Source: Endomychus coccineus
Taxonomy: Eukaryota; Arthropoda; Insecta; Coleoptera; Endomychidae
Direction of reading: 5' to 3'
Length of the DNA stretch: 64,000 nucleotides
Assembly: GCA_958510875.1 (NCBI GenBank)
Contig: OY294068.1
Location: forward strand, 32,716,297 to 32,780,296
In this document: one piece after another, positions 23,486-33,939 of the stretch
How positions within the stretch are numbered: position 1 is the first letter of the stretch
Layout of the letters: each line of letters starts with the position of its first letter
Made by a program: the position numbers and the translations under genes
Notes under the pieces: generated by a model
The model's database searches: none
Told to the model about the DNA's origin: nothing
Seen by the model: only the letters and a program-made list of their open reading frames with translations

Positions 23486-23878
23486 AGGTTCATTGCTAAG
23501 CTATCTAGTGATAAAGTTTGTCAGAATGATATTTGGTACAATCTAATCTTTAATCATAGAATAGATACTTTCTAAAAGAGTGTGGAGAAAGATAATTCCT
23601 ATCTATATGAAGTACCACTAGAGAATGCTTTATCGTCGACTTAATCAGCAAATGTCGTAAGTTCCAACCGCAAAATTTCAAAGGAGACAAATAATAAAAC
23701 TTCATACCAATTTGAACTTTTTATGCATTGCTTAATAATCTTGTATTAAGAAGTATAGTATTCTGATATATTATTTGAAAAATAAAAATCTTTGAGAATT
23801 TTTATTTAAAGTTTCTTGAACTATAACGTGTCCTTGTGACTTTTCGGTATATTGCTTACTGCGTAAGCTTCAAATCCT

Positions 23879-24843
23879 CGGGCGCCAGATTTTTCCCAAA
23901 GGTTTACTCCTTTTTGAAGACTTCTGCTAGGGTCTTCACCACAAGGCTTGTCACTATGCTATCTATAGATAGCCTTGTCCCTAGGGTAGTTACAGTGAAG
24001 TATAACAAGAGTCCAATCGGCAGAAAACAGTATCAAAATTGTAGGCTTTAGTTACAATTGATACCTGGTTAAAACTTAGCTCGTTTGAAGATGGAGCAGA
24101 AATAATTTAATAAAACGGGGAATTCCATATATTAAAATATGTAATAAATATAACAAGTACACTTTCAGAATAATCAATATAGATGCAATTGAACGGTATT
24201 ATTTACAAAGATTTCACCCAGACGGAAAAATGTAATGAAGCTCAAACGGTAAATGAAAACTCTTTTATCATATCTACTTTACGATGTGTTCGGTATCTAA
24301 ATTCAATTCAGCGGTACGGAATCGGTTGATAAATGATTCACATTTATCATTTGCGGAAAAGTACGAATCAAACAGGTCCTAGCGTAATGAGCGGTATTCG
24401 GTAAATTTTAGATAGCAACAGTAATAAATGAAATGTTCAAATCACACTACGATATATTCGGTTGATTTGGAAAATATTGTTTTGATATCATGATATCTTG
24501 GTAGTTCCTCTCGGCGGAGTAAGCAAGTGTTATCGGAGTTTTTTGGTTGTTCGCCCTTTTTATACATAAGGTTGCACAAAGTTTGATGAGTTAACTTGTC
24601 CAGACCCCTGTTTTTGCAACATATTTTATCGGAATGAAATGCAATTTTGAACGGGCATGAATTTGATTCATCTATTTGAATAATTACACTTATTCGAAAT
24701 TACGGAGATTTAGAAGAGTGGCAATCACGGAATACACATATCTATTGAAATAATGAACTGTTCAAACTGAGATTACATGTAAAATCCGTACTTACTACCT
24801 GATCTAAATTAAATGATCTTTCAAAATTTTAAGCTTCGTTACA
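23879..24843 (-). repeat. Repeat B, copy 1: candidate LTR of a Gypsy-type element
   Basis: Read on the minus strand the repeat starts TGTAACGAAGC at 24843 and ends next to TGGCGCCCGA at 23888-23879. The latter has the form of a tRNA-Lys-type primer-binding site just after a 5' LTR. Two other copies (25634-31814 with insertions, 53523-57621 with an insertion) share both ends. No coding sequence is present. Internal parts found in the other two copies are deleted here. The LTR reading is inference: I see no clear CA at its 3' end. Confidence 0.55.
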
Positions 24844-24992
24844 GAACATACGACATTTTCCGATTCTAATTTTATACCAAAACACAGACTTACAGCATAA
24901 CCCCATGTTGAAAAAAAAGATGGTAAATCTAACTCTCACTTTTTATTTATTCAAAAAAATACACAAAACAATATTATATAATTTATTTCACA

Positions 24993-25172
24993 CTATCACC
25001 ATTTTTTCACTTAAAATTATAACTTATCTAAAGCACTTTTCAATTGCAATGCAGCTATTATCAAAATAGTATGAAAACTGTCTACATACGTCTTTTATAA
25101 TGGCTGCATCGCAGTTGAAAAGTGCTTTAGATAGAAGATAGAAGTTATATTTTAAGTGGAAAAAGGGTGATA
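24993..25172. repeat. Inverted repeat (65-bp arms), PLE-type terminal fragment
   Basis: 24993-25056 and 25103-25172 are imperfect complements sharing CTATCTAAAGCACTTTTCAA (complement at 25115-25134). Related sequence (ACTTAATTATAACTTA, CTGAAGCACT) appears at 46613-46640 near PLE2, so this is probably a PLE 5' terminal repeat in inverted duplicate. Confidence 0.65.
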
Positions 25173-25250
25173 GGGCAAACTAAATTATAAATAAAGATAG
25201 TTATCACTATAGATAGAAAGTAATCACGCGTATCCTCTAAAAATAATAAG

Positions 25251-25292
25251 TACTGAAGACCTTTCGGCTACCAAGTAACCATCATCAGAGTA
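25251..25292 (-). ncRNA. Hammerhead-ribozyme motif, second PLE family
   Basis: On the minus strand: stem I TACT, core CTGATGA (25288-25282), one unpaired T, a 6-bp stem II GGTTAC-TTG-GTAGCC (one G-T pair), GAAA, a very short stem III, then AGTA pairing with TACT. Flanked on both sides by versions of the PLE2-type tail GATAAGGGTGATT. The core is intact. Confidence 0.6.
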
Positions 25293-26029
25293 AATTCAAC
25301 TCCTCAGTGGATAAGGGTGATTGTTTCTATAGTGCCACTATAGCACTATAGTGTGATCCATAGTGTGAACTCTTTAATAGCCTATCAAAGATAGATGGAT
25401 GAAAAAAATCGACCAATATGTACTAAACAAATAACGTATTTTCAACATCCCCAATTAGAAAATTTTTTATTGCATTGTATTTTTTGCTACTGGTTCATAC
25501 CAAGGAACTGTTGGTCAAAGCTACAATTTTTGTTCTATACTTCCACTATGATGTTCGAAAGACATCGTGTGAACCAGCGGTGGAATATTATGGGAGGAGA
25601 AATATGATAAAAATGTGTGCAAAATGGGAGTTACGGGCGCCAGATTTTTCTAAAAGTTTACTCCTTCTTGAGGACTTCTGCTAGGGTCCTCACCAGTCAC
25701 CACAACGCTTGTCTCTATGCTATCTATAGATAGCTTTGTCCCTATGGTAGTTACAGTGAAGTATAACCAGGGCCCATTGGGCAGAATAACAGTATCGAAA
25801 ATATAGGCTTTAATTACAATTGATACTTGGTTAAAACTTGCTCAATTAAAGATGGAGCAGAAATAACTTATTAAAACGGAAAAATCCAAATATTAAATAT
25901 ATATTAATAATGAATACACTTTCAGAATAATTAATGAATGCAATTGAACCGTATATGACATAAAAATCCACCCAGGTGGAAAATGTAAAGAAGCTCAATC
26001 GGTATAAGGAAACTGTTACAACATATCTA

Positions 26030-26354
26030 TTTGTCCACGACTATTGTATAAAATATGCATAATGTATGTGTTTCCTCAAGCATAATGATATCCATTAATC
26101 ACTAGTGAATAATGAAATCATTATTCACTACCATCAATATGACAAACATGATAGAAACGTATAGACAAACACGATAAAAATAGAGCGTGCTATGAAACGT
26201 CAAGTCAGATCGAATTTAATTTGAAACGTCAACAATTTGTTGGTTCGACTTGTTTCAACAGCAAAGCTTATTAGTATCAAAGTATTATTTATGGGTCGTG
26301 GATAATAGTATATTATTCAACGAGCATATTATGGTGGCTATTATTCACGTGGAT
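26030..26354 (+). mobile_element. Internally deleted derivative 1 of the tyrosine-recombinase element
   Basis: About 250 bp match the 5' region of the full element (26825-27105). They are joined at the point AGTATCAAAGTA/TTATTTATGGG to a short terminal segment, skipping the whole recombinase gene. The right end is GGTGGCTATTATTCACGTGGAT, the complement of the full element's left terminus. The left terminal repeat is missing. Confidence 0.8.
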
Positions 26355-26393
26355 GAAGTTTACGGCACGAGCCGCAGGCGAGTGTCGTGAATA

Positions 26394-26760
26394 ATCCAAG
26401 TGAATAATAGCCATAATATGCAAGTAGAATACTATACTTTGTCCACGACCCATAAATATTACTTTGATACTAATAAACTTTGCTGTTGAAACAAGTCGAA
26501 CCAACAAATTGTTGACGTTTCAAATTAAATTCGATCTGACTTGACGTTTCAGAGCGCGCTCTATTTTTATCGTATTTGTCTAGAACAAAGTCTATCATGT
26601 TTGTCATACTGATGGTAGTGAATAATGATTTCATTATTCACTAGTGATTAATGGATATCATTATGCTTGAGGAAACACACGCATTATGCATATTTCATAC
26701 AATAGTCGTGGACAAAGTATAGTATTCTACTTGCATATTATGGCTATTATTCACTTGGAT
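26394..26760 (-). mobile_element. Internally deleted derivative 2 of the tyrosine-recombinase element, inverted
   Basis: Nearly the complement of 26030-26354, separated from it by a 39-bp spacer. Both ends carry the same terminus, ATCCAAGTGAATAATAGCC at 26394 and its complement ending at 26760, which is the right-end type of the full element. The recombinase gene is absent, with the same deletion joint as derivative 1. With derivative 1 it forms a large cruciform-capable palindrome. Confidence 0.8.
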
Positions 26761-27110
26761 GATTCACTTCATCCACGTGAATAATAGCCACCATAATATG
26801 CTCGTTGAATAATATACTATGCTCCACGAGTATTGTGTAAAATATGCATAATGCATGTGTTTCCTCAAGCATAATGATATCCATTAATCACTAGTGAATA
26901 ATGAAATCATTATTCACTACCATCAATATGACAAACATGATAGAAATTTCTCCGACTAGCAGTTCGATTTTGTACGTATAACGTATAGACAAATACGATA
27001 AAAATAGAGCGTGCTATGAAACGTCAAGTCAGATCGAATTTAATTTGAAACGTCAACAATGTTGTTCGACTTGTTTCAACAGCAACGTTTATTAGTATCA
27101 AAGTAATAAA

Positions 27111-28177
27111 ATGGATACAGATAGTGAAAATGAAATAATGTCTTGTACACCTCCAGAAATACAAAAAGCGGCAAAATTGCATCGTTAAATTTATTACCCG
27201 AAAAATCAAGAAAACTGTATTTATCTGCGAATCTTTTGTACAATGGAGAATTGCCAAGAAAATAGAGTCTTTCTCAGAATCCGTATTGTTGGTATATTTC
27301 ACAGAGTTAGCCACAAAGTACAAACATGACAACCTACTCAATGCTGAGAAGCACAATCAACTTGAATCATGGTGTTAACATTGAAAGTTATAGGAAATTG
27401 CGAACATTGTTGAAAAGAAAATCTGAAAACTTTTTGCCTAAAAAGCCAATACGTTTTCTCCAGAAAATATAAATGATTTCCTGACGAAGTCATCTGACAA
27501 TAAATATCTTGCGACAAAGGTAAGAAAAACAACTCTTCATATATTTGTAATTTGACAATGAATATTTGTTCAAGGTGGCAATGATAATGAGAGTAATGGG
27601 TGTCTGTCGGGCAAACGAAATGTATAAAATGAAACTTAGTGATTTACAATATCTTAGATCAGCTTTCTTAGTGAAAGTGCCAAATACCAAAACAAAAATT
27701 ACTCGCATATTTACAATCACCGATGAATTTTACCAAATTTGCAAAAAGTATATGCCTTCGTCAACCTCATGTTATGTCTGATGTATTTTTTTTGAACTAT
27801 CAAAATGGCAAAAGTACTTCGCAAAGGGTAGGTATTAACAAATTTACACAAATGGGAAAAAAATAGCGACATATTTACAATTATTCGATCCAGAAAAATA
27901 CTCTGATCACAGTTTCCGAAGATCATCTGCGAATATACTTGTTGATGCGGGCGGGGATATAACAGCTTTGAAAATGCATGGTGGATGGAAATCCACGACG
28001 GTAGCAGAAGGGTACATTGATGATTCCATGAGAAATAAAATGGAAACAGCCGAGAAAATCTCCAACACGATACAGAATCCATACAAGCAAAATGAAACCA
28101 TATCGACAAGCTCGTTTATGAATAACAAAATGAAACGTGTGGCACTCGTGGACTGCCGCGGTAAAGCTATTGCATAG
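27111..28177 (+). pseudogene. Tyrosine recombinase (phage-integrase fold, Crypton-like), with a probable intron and frameshifts
   Basis: ATG at 27111 opens MDTDSENEIMSCTPPEIQKA; stop at 28175-28177. The N-terminal core-binding region is readable in pieces (LLPEKSRK, ESFSESVLLVYFTELATKYK, YSMLRSTINLN, DFLTKSSDNKYLATK), broken by stops at 27186 and frame changes. The catalytic domain is better kept: Arg in VMGVCRANEM (about 27595), Lys region NTKTKITRIF (about 27685), HSFRR (H-x-x-R, about 27908), HGGW (about 27978) and Tyr in AEGYIDDS (about 28006). All five catalytic positions are present. Such enzymes recombine DNA via a 3'-phosphotyrosine link. About 350 codons, normal for Crypton-like proteins. 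Confidence 0.85.
27520..27574 (+). other. Probable 55-nt intron in the tyrosine-recombinase gene
   Basis: GTAAGA at 27520 and TTTGTTCAAG ending at 27574 bound an AT-rich stretch with an in-frame stop. Removing it joins YLATK to VAMIMRVMGVCR in frame, at the place the family shows continuous protein. Size and splice signals fit a short insect intron. Confidence 0.7.
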
Positions 28178-28184
28178 AACTTCA

Positions 28185-28460
28185 CCACTGGAAAAAGTTG
28201 GACAGAAAAACATCCACTACCTCTTCAAAATCGTCACGAATTATGAGTAAAAAAATTTTGATCGCATGGAACATAGCTTGCTATGAGTAGAAAATGTTCG
28301 CAAAAGATGTTTTCTGTACGATAAATAGTTCCGGAGATAATTGCAAAAAACGAAATTTTTGTTTCAATTTCAACACCCTGTATCTCAGAAACTAAGCGTC
28401 TGCATATATGTTAATAGGAACTTTTTTCCTCAAAATCAAATTTTCTATCGACTGTTGAAC
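28185..28460 (+). repeat. Half-arm of the 934-bp palindromic element
   Basis: Matches one arm of 34375-35308 (right arm, about 35005-35275): CACGAATTATGAGTAAAA-like, GTTCCGGAGATA, AACTAAGCGTCTG and AATCAAATTTTCTATCGACT. It stops before the outer terminus, exactly where repeat C begins. Confidence 0.7.
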
Positions 28461-28465
28461 ATATA

Positions 28466-29310
28466 GTGTAGTACCAAAAGACGCCACGTAGTGGAAACAT
28501 AAAAGGCGTCACGTAAGAGTATCATCTCGATCTCTATGAAGAGTATTCTGTGACAAGCATAGATAACTCTATTACCGGTATGTAGTAGATGGTTATCTAT
28601 GGTGACAGTTACTTGCAAACACAATTTTATACGAAAGTTTTAACGTTCAGATCTCGATAACGCTTCCGGCTCCGGGATTTTCACGTGGCCTATCGAAATT
28701 AGAAGGTTCGAATTGTATAAAAACACAATTGCATGAACGCCAGACGTTTTATGTAATCAGCTACGAACGCAAACATTTTGACATATGCCTCCAGGAGCTC
28801 GCTGCACGTAAGTTAGAGTTTATACATTTTACCTCTATTTTGTTAATTTGGGGCCGTTTCGAACCCCCTGCGGCCGGCGCCAGTTGTAATAAAGTATTTT
28901 GGGCTATGGGCCGCTAGCTTTTACCCGCTTTCGGTATACTTAAGTAGCTAGAAAATTCCCTTTCGTACGTGGCACGTCAGTTGCTAGTAGGTGACAGCTG
29001 AGAATACCTGAAACTGTTTTAATTAAATTTTCCTATTTAATCGACATTTTGGGGCCCGAGACTATGCTATTTAGTTGGCCCCGTTCATAAACTAACGACA
29101 TGGAGTCTTCGTTAAGACGTTCTATGTACCGTAAATTTGCAATTTTCTAACTCGCGAGCTACGCGCTTCTCACGTGAACGTCATTCAATTTATCGAAAAT
29201 TAACCAATTCAAAACAGTTGTCGACCCAGTTTGGGGCTATCACGACCTTTTAAAAGGCTTAAAGTTAACATTTCGAAACATTTCGACAATTTTAAGCTCG
29301 GCCGAGCTAC
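28466..29310 (-). repeat. Repeat C, copy 2, inverted
   Basis: Complement of 8906-9700 over nearly its full length, with scattered changes. A small extra segment lies near 28560-28600, and about 30 bp are missing near the CTCCATGTCG block. It lies in the 3' region of the tyrosine-recombinase element. Confidence 0.8.
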
Positions 29311-29344
29311 ATGGTAGGCGGAATGGTGGGTGTCAGGATATTTC

Positions 29345-29410
29345 GTTAAGCTATTTCCGTTACGGTATTTGTTTTTTGTTTTAAGTTATTCCCGTTACGG
29401 TATTTGTGTT
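29345..29410. repeat. Two-unit direct repeat
   Basis: CCGTTACGGTATTTG occurs twice, about 36 bp apart, each followed by a T-rich GTTTT tract. Confidence 0.8.
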
Positions 29411-30036
29411 TTGTTTTTTTTTCTTGATTCGGTCACCGCGCTCAAAGCCCGCGATAAAAGCTATATGCAATAGCTTAAAAACATCAATATAAGCTCAGAC
29501 TTAGTGCCTTCAATCAATTTTGAACATTGTGTTAATACAAATATTACTATTAATATTAATAAATAGTTGAATTTGTTTTCAATTAGCTATAATACAAATT
29601 CCATGTTACTCACGTATAGAGATAAAAATTGTGATTAGTACAAAGTATTATTTATGGGTCGTGGACAAAGTATAGTATTCTACTTGCATATTATGGCTAT
29701 TATTCACTTGGATCATTTACATTTATCAATTTACGGAAAACACAAATCAAGCAGGTTCTAGAGTAATCAGCGGTGTACGGTAATTTTTCAGATAGCATTA
29801 TTACTTGAAATGTTCATAACGCACCACGGAAATCAATATATCGTAATGCCGGAAAATAAATATTAAGCTATCATTTACCTTATGTAAATTCACTAACATG
29901 GAACACTATTATTAACACTTTTAGAGTGACACAATTCAAATTCTCAATCTTCAACTAACTTCTGAATAGTACTAATGTAATTACTCTATAACGGTACTAT
30001 TAACTAATTCGAATTCGGATTAATAATAATCAATAA

Positions 30037-31272
30037 TTAGTGGAGTAAATCTGGCGAGAAAAGAGACAAGGTTGGCGAAAATTTTACGATGCCTAGCGAC
30101 TCGGTGGAAAGTGTTTGTTAGGGTACCAATAACAACCTCCTGAAATTTCTATTTCTCAAAGTGGGTGCAACCCCTTTTTTTTACCAAAAAGGGGTTTTTT
30201 GACATTTTTAAGGGTAGTTTTGCAAAAAAAAATTAATATCTTTGGTTGTATTGCAAATTAAGAAACCAAAGTAGAGCTTTTTTATTGTCAATGTCCAAGG
30301 AACTTCAAGTCCAAATTTGTGATAAAGTATTTTCAGTTGTGAGCCGCTAGCTTTCACCCGCTTCGGGTATGTTTTAGTAGCTAGAAAATTCCCTTTCGTA
30401 CGTCGCGCGTAGCGGAGACCTGAGAGTACCTGTTTCTGTTTTAATTGAAGTTTTCTATTTAATGGACTTTTATCGAAAAAAGAAGGGCCGTCGGGCACGG
30501 TCCGATACCCAATCTAACTACATGGAATGAAAACGGCACGCGAAAAGTCGTCGTAAAGCCGTATTAGGTACAACCAGTTTGCACTTCTCTAACTCGCCAG
30601 CTACGCGCTTCTCACGTGAACGTTATTCGATTTATCTCGTATTAACGAAAATGGCCAATATAGGCCGGAAAAAAAAAAATTGAAAAATGAGTTCCATGAC
30701 ATAAAACTATATGCGAATACCCACATTTTCCCGCAAAGCAGATCCAGATCGGATGTAAATGACATGAGATATCTTAATTTGAAAAATAACTAAAAAATTG
30801 ACTTAAAGTTGAATTTCTGGAAAACTATTCAATATTTTCAATTTAAATTCAGAGGGTAGTTTTGAGACTATAACACCTATATTCAGTCTAAATTTCAGTC
30901 AAATCGGTTGAAAAATGACCGAGTAAGCCGTTACGCAAGATTCCTTGCATATATGAGTATATATTTCTATTACGGGGAGGGGGGAGGTCGGATCAACTTG
31001 AAATTTGGACTGAAAATTTCTTGGACATTGAGAATAAAATGGTTCTACTTTGGTTTCTCAATTTCCAATACAACCGGAGATATTAATTTTTTTTTGCTAA
31101 GCTACCCTTAAAAATGTCAAAAAAACCTTTTTGGCCAAAAAAAAGGGGTTGCACCCACTTTGGGAAATAGAAATTTCAGGGGGTTATTATTGGTATCACA
31201 ACAAACATTTTCCACCGGGTCGCTAAGCATCGTAAGATTTTCGCTAACCATTTGCCAGATTTACTCCACTAA
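30037..31272. mobile_element. Inverted-repeat (foldback) element with about 285-bp arms enclosing repeat C
   Basis: 30037-30320 and 30990-31272 are inverted copies, ending TTAGTGGAGTAAATCTGGC and its complement. They share GGGTGCAACCCC-type, AAAAATGTCAAAAAAAC and TCAAGTCCAAATTT-type blocks. The centre holds a partial repeat C (30325-30655) and unassigned sequence. Both flanks belong to repeat B. Confidence 0.75.
30325..30655 (-). repeat. Repeat C, copy 3, partial and diverged
   Basis: Shares GAGCCGCTAGCTTTCACCCG-like, GCTAGAAAATTCCCTTTCGT, CTAACTCGC and CTACGCGCTTCTCACGTGAA with copy 2, with internal gaps. Confidence 0.7.
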
Positions 31273-31814
31273 ATAATAATCCCGATCCTTTGTCTGTCAC
31301 TCTCTTTTATATGTTTTCGAGGTTCTGGTCAAGTCCGTACCACCAATTCTTTATTTTGTGCCGTACCCCTTTTTATTTATGTCCCGAACAATGCTTGAAA
31401 GTGACTCTACTTTTTAGATCTATAATTCGCGCTCGTGATCTTCTGGTGGTTTCTCCACGGCACAGTAAACAAATGATATCGGAGTTTTTTGGATGTACCC
31501 AGCTTTTACACTTAAGGTTGTTGAAACTTTGATGCGTTAATTTACCAGATCCCCGTTTTTGCAACATAAGTTAATCGGAAAGAATGCAATTTTTCTAAGC
31601 GGGCATTAATGCACTATGTGCGATTCATTTATTGAAATAATTACACTCATTCAAAATCACGGAGATTCAGAAAAGTGACTATCACGGAGTGCACATTCGG
31701 AGTTCACGCATATCTGTTGAAATAATGAACTGTTTAACCGGAGTTTACGTGTAATATTCGTATTTACTGCCTGATCTGAAATAAATTATATTTCAAAATT
31801 TAAGCTTCGTTACA

Positions 31815-32070
31815 CTACAAATCAGGCAAAATCAATTTTTTGGAAAAAACAAGACTTGCCGGTAAAATAGGAGAACTTCGTAATAAATATACCTGAAAAG
31901 GAGAATTATCATTATCTAAACCGGAAAAGTTAGAGGTTCATTCTAAAAAGGACAAAATAAGTCAGTCTATTTCTATTTTATATGTGTTTGTATTATGAAT
32001 ACATTTTCCATCATACACCAACCATATCTAGGAGCTTGAAATTCTCAGAAAATGTTGCTATTACTTATAA
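31815..32070. other. Unannotated interval
   Basis: No motif recognised. Confidence 0.4.
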
Positions 32071-32555
32071 GTGCACCAAATTTCAAAACAATCGCTTTTT
32101 TTTAGTTGCATAATGCGCCAAAGTTGCTGTGATCGCCTGATTTTGATCCAACTGGTCTCAAAAATTCAAAAAAGTGTTAAAATTTAATATCCCGTTGAAA
32201 TTTTTGAAAAAAATAAATTGCAACCGATTTTATAGCTTCGGGAATTAGAAAAAAAAATTATATCGGCTCCTGTGCATGCTAGAACATTTTTTTTTTAATT
32301 TGGAAAAAATATCAGCTTTAAAGGTATGCAAACAAGAATCATCAATATTCATTTTTTTTTAAGTTATATAGTGTTAAACAAATCGTTATAAAATCGGTTC
32401 TAATTAACTTTTTTTTTAATTCCAACGGGATATTAAATTTGAATATTTGTTTGAATCTTTGAGACCAGTTGGATCAAAATCAGACGATCACAGCAACTTT
32501 GGCGCATTATGCAACTGAGTAACGAAACAAATTTTGATCGTTAATAACTCTAAAA
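32071..32555. repeat. Palindromic element with about 115-bp arms
   Basis: 32104-32215 and 32411-32520 are imperfect complements sharing GCATAATGCGCCAAAGTTGC and GATCCAACTGGTCTCA. Weaker pairing extends outward to about 32071/32555 (CAATCGCTTT). An inner pair, ACCGATTTTATA/TATAAAATCGGT, lies in the loop. Confidence 0.75.
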
Positions 32556-33939
32556 GTTAGAAAGCGATTGTTGAATTGTGAACAAAAAACTATGCAGGTG
32601 CATAATGCTAAAAATGCACAGGAAAGGAGATATGAAGGAAAATGTAAAAAAAGTAATTTTTTTTCACAAATTGTTAAATTAAAAAATGAAGCACAACTTT
32701 TCCAAAGTACGGGTAACGATAATCGTATCCTACGGCAAAAAATACATAAGAATTAATCGAAACATTGCTACCGCCCGGAAAATGTAGGCAAAAATCTCCG
32801 TCGACTGGTCTTTATTGGGAGAAAGAAAACTAACCTATCTACCTCGAAAAGTAAATAATATTGTTAATTCATAATATGTTTACATAATATTTGTATCAAA
32901 GGCGTGGATTTCCATATTCCTGTCACGAATTAATGATCAAAACGATGATTTGAATAGGCTAACAATAATTTCCAATGGGCTGACACACCTTCATTTTGAA
33001 TTGTTTTAATATGAAATGAATATTTTTTTAGTAACAGAATAATAATAACGTATTTTATAGAAAATTTGCCATTAACATTTCTTAACCAATAAAATGTGTA
33101 TTATCAAGCGTCTCCATGGCAACCCAGATATTTTTTAGAAATTATTTTCTGTAGGGTACCTAAATTTTTTAACATTATCATAAAATCATTTTGTACCAAT
33201 TGTATTAACTCAAACTTACGTAATATATAAAAATGTACTATCTTAAGTTTTGATCTTTCTGTGCAACTACATTCTATTGAGAGGAATAACTACGGAGCAA
33301 ACTAAATCTGTACATGTAACAAAAACTGATATAATATAATTTTTACCAATTATTGCAATATAAATTTAACTTATTGTGAAATAATGAGCAAAATTAAATT
33401 TGAGAATACTATTTCTATTGAACAGCTTATAAAATAGAGAATTGATAGCTCGTGATTTTAACTAATTATCAGTTGTCAACAGCAAAAATATAAATTTTGA
33501 AATAATTTATTTAGATACAATATGATGTGAAATGTTATTACCGGATATTACCTGTGCTTAAATTATTCCTGGAAATTTTTCTTGGTACGAATATCTTAAG
33601 AAAATTTTCTACATATTCATAACCTTGGAAAAAATTCCAGAAATATATAAGGCATTACACCGGTCAACACGATTTTTGGGTCTAACTTCTAGATGTTAAA
33701 TTTTGGTTTCTCCTACGACAAAAATAAGGAAAAAAATTTGTTTTCCGATTACAGTTTGCTTTTGTAGAAACTAGAACAATTTTTCAATTTTTCGGCAAAA
33801 ATTATTGATTTTTATATTTTTTCTACACTTCCACTGTAAATTTTAATTAGAAAACATTTTTTTAGATAAAAGAGTCTTTTTTATTCAAGATTTGTGATAA
33901 ACAATAACATATAGATGTAAAATAACAAGAAATTAATGT
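32556..33939. other. Unannotated AT-rich interval
   Basis: No coding motif. The short plus-strand frame at 32568-32756 has a basic composition but no family signature and sits beside the palindrome. Confidence 0.4.

Larger units (their letters stand above)
26771..29713 (+). mobile_element. Tyrosine-recombinase (Crypton-like) DNA transposon with terminal inverted repeats
   Basis: Left end ATCCACGTGAATAATAGCC and the complement of the right end ATCCAAGTGAATAATAGCC agree at 18 of 19 positions. Similarity continues for about 55 bp (CATAATATGC, ATACTAT, CCACGA). Between them lie a leader of about 340 bp, the recombinase gene (27111-28177), a foldback half-arm (28185-28460), repeat C (28466-29310) and an AT-rich 3' region. 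Cryptons are described as lacking terminal inverted repeats, so the ends are noteworthy. Confidence 0.75.
25634..31814 (-). repeat. Repeat B, copy 2, interrupted by two mobile elements
   Basis: Repeat B segments lie at 25634-26029, 29714-30036 and 31273-31814, in the same orientation as copy 1. They share TATCTATAGATAG, GATGGAGCAGAAATAA, TATCGGAGTTTTTTGG, CCCGTTTTTGCAACATA and the end AAGCTTCGTTACA. The gaps are the tyrosine-recombinase cluster (26030-29713) and an inverted-repeat element (30037-31272). The left junction with copy 1 CGGGCGCCAG is conserved. Confidence 0.7.

Noticed and set aside
26030..29713. DIRS-type retrotransposon
   Set aside because: DIRS elements also have inverted ends and a tyrosine recombinase, but I find no reverse transcriptase, RNase H or methyltransferase-like domain between the ends.
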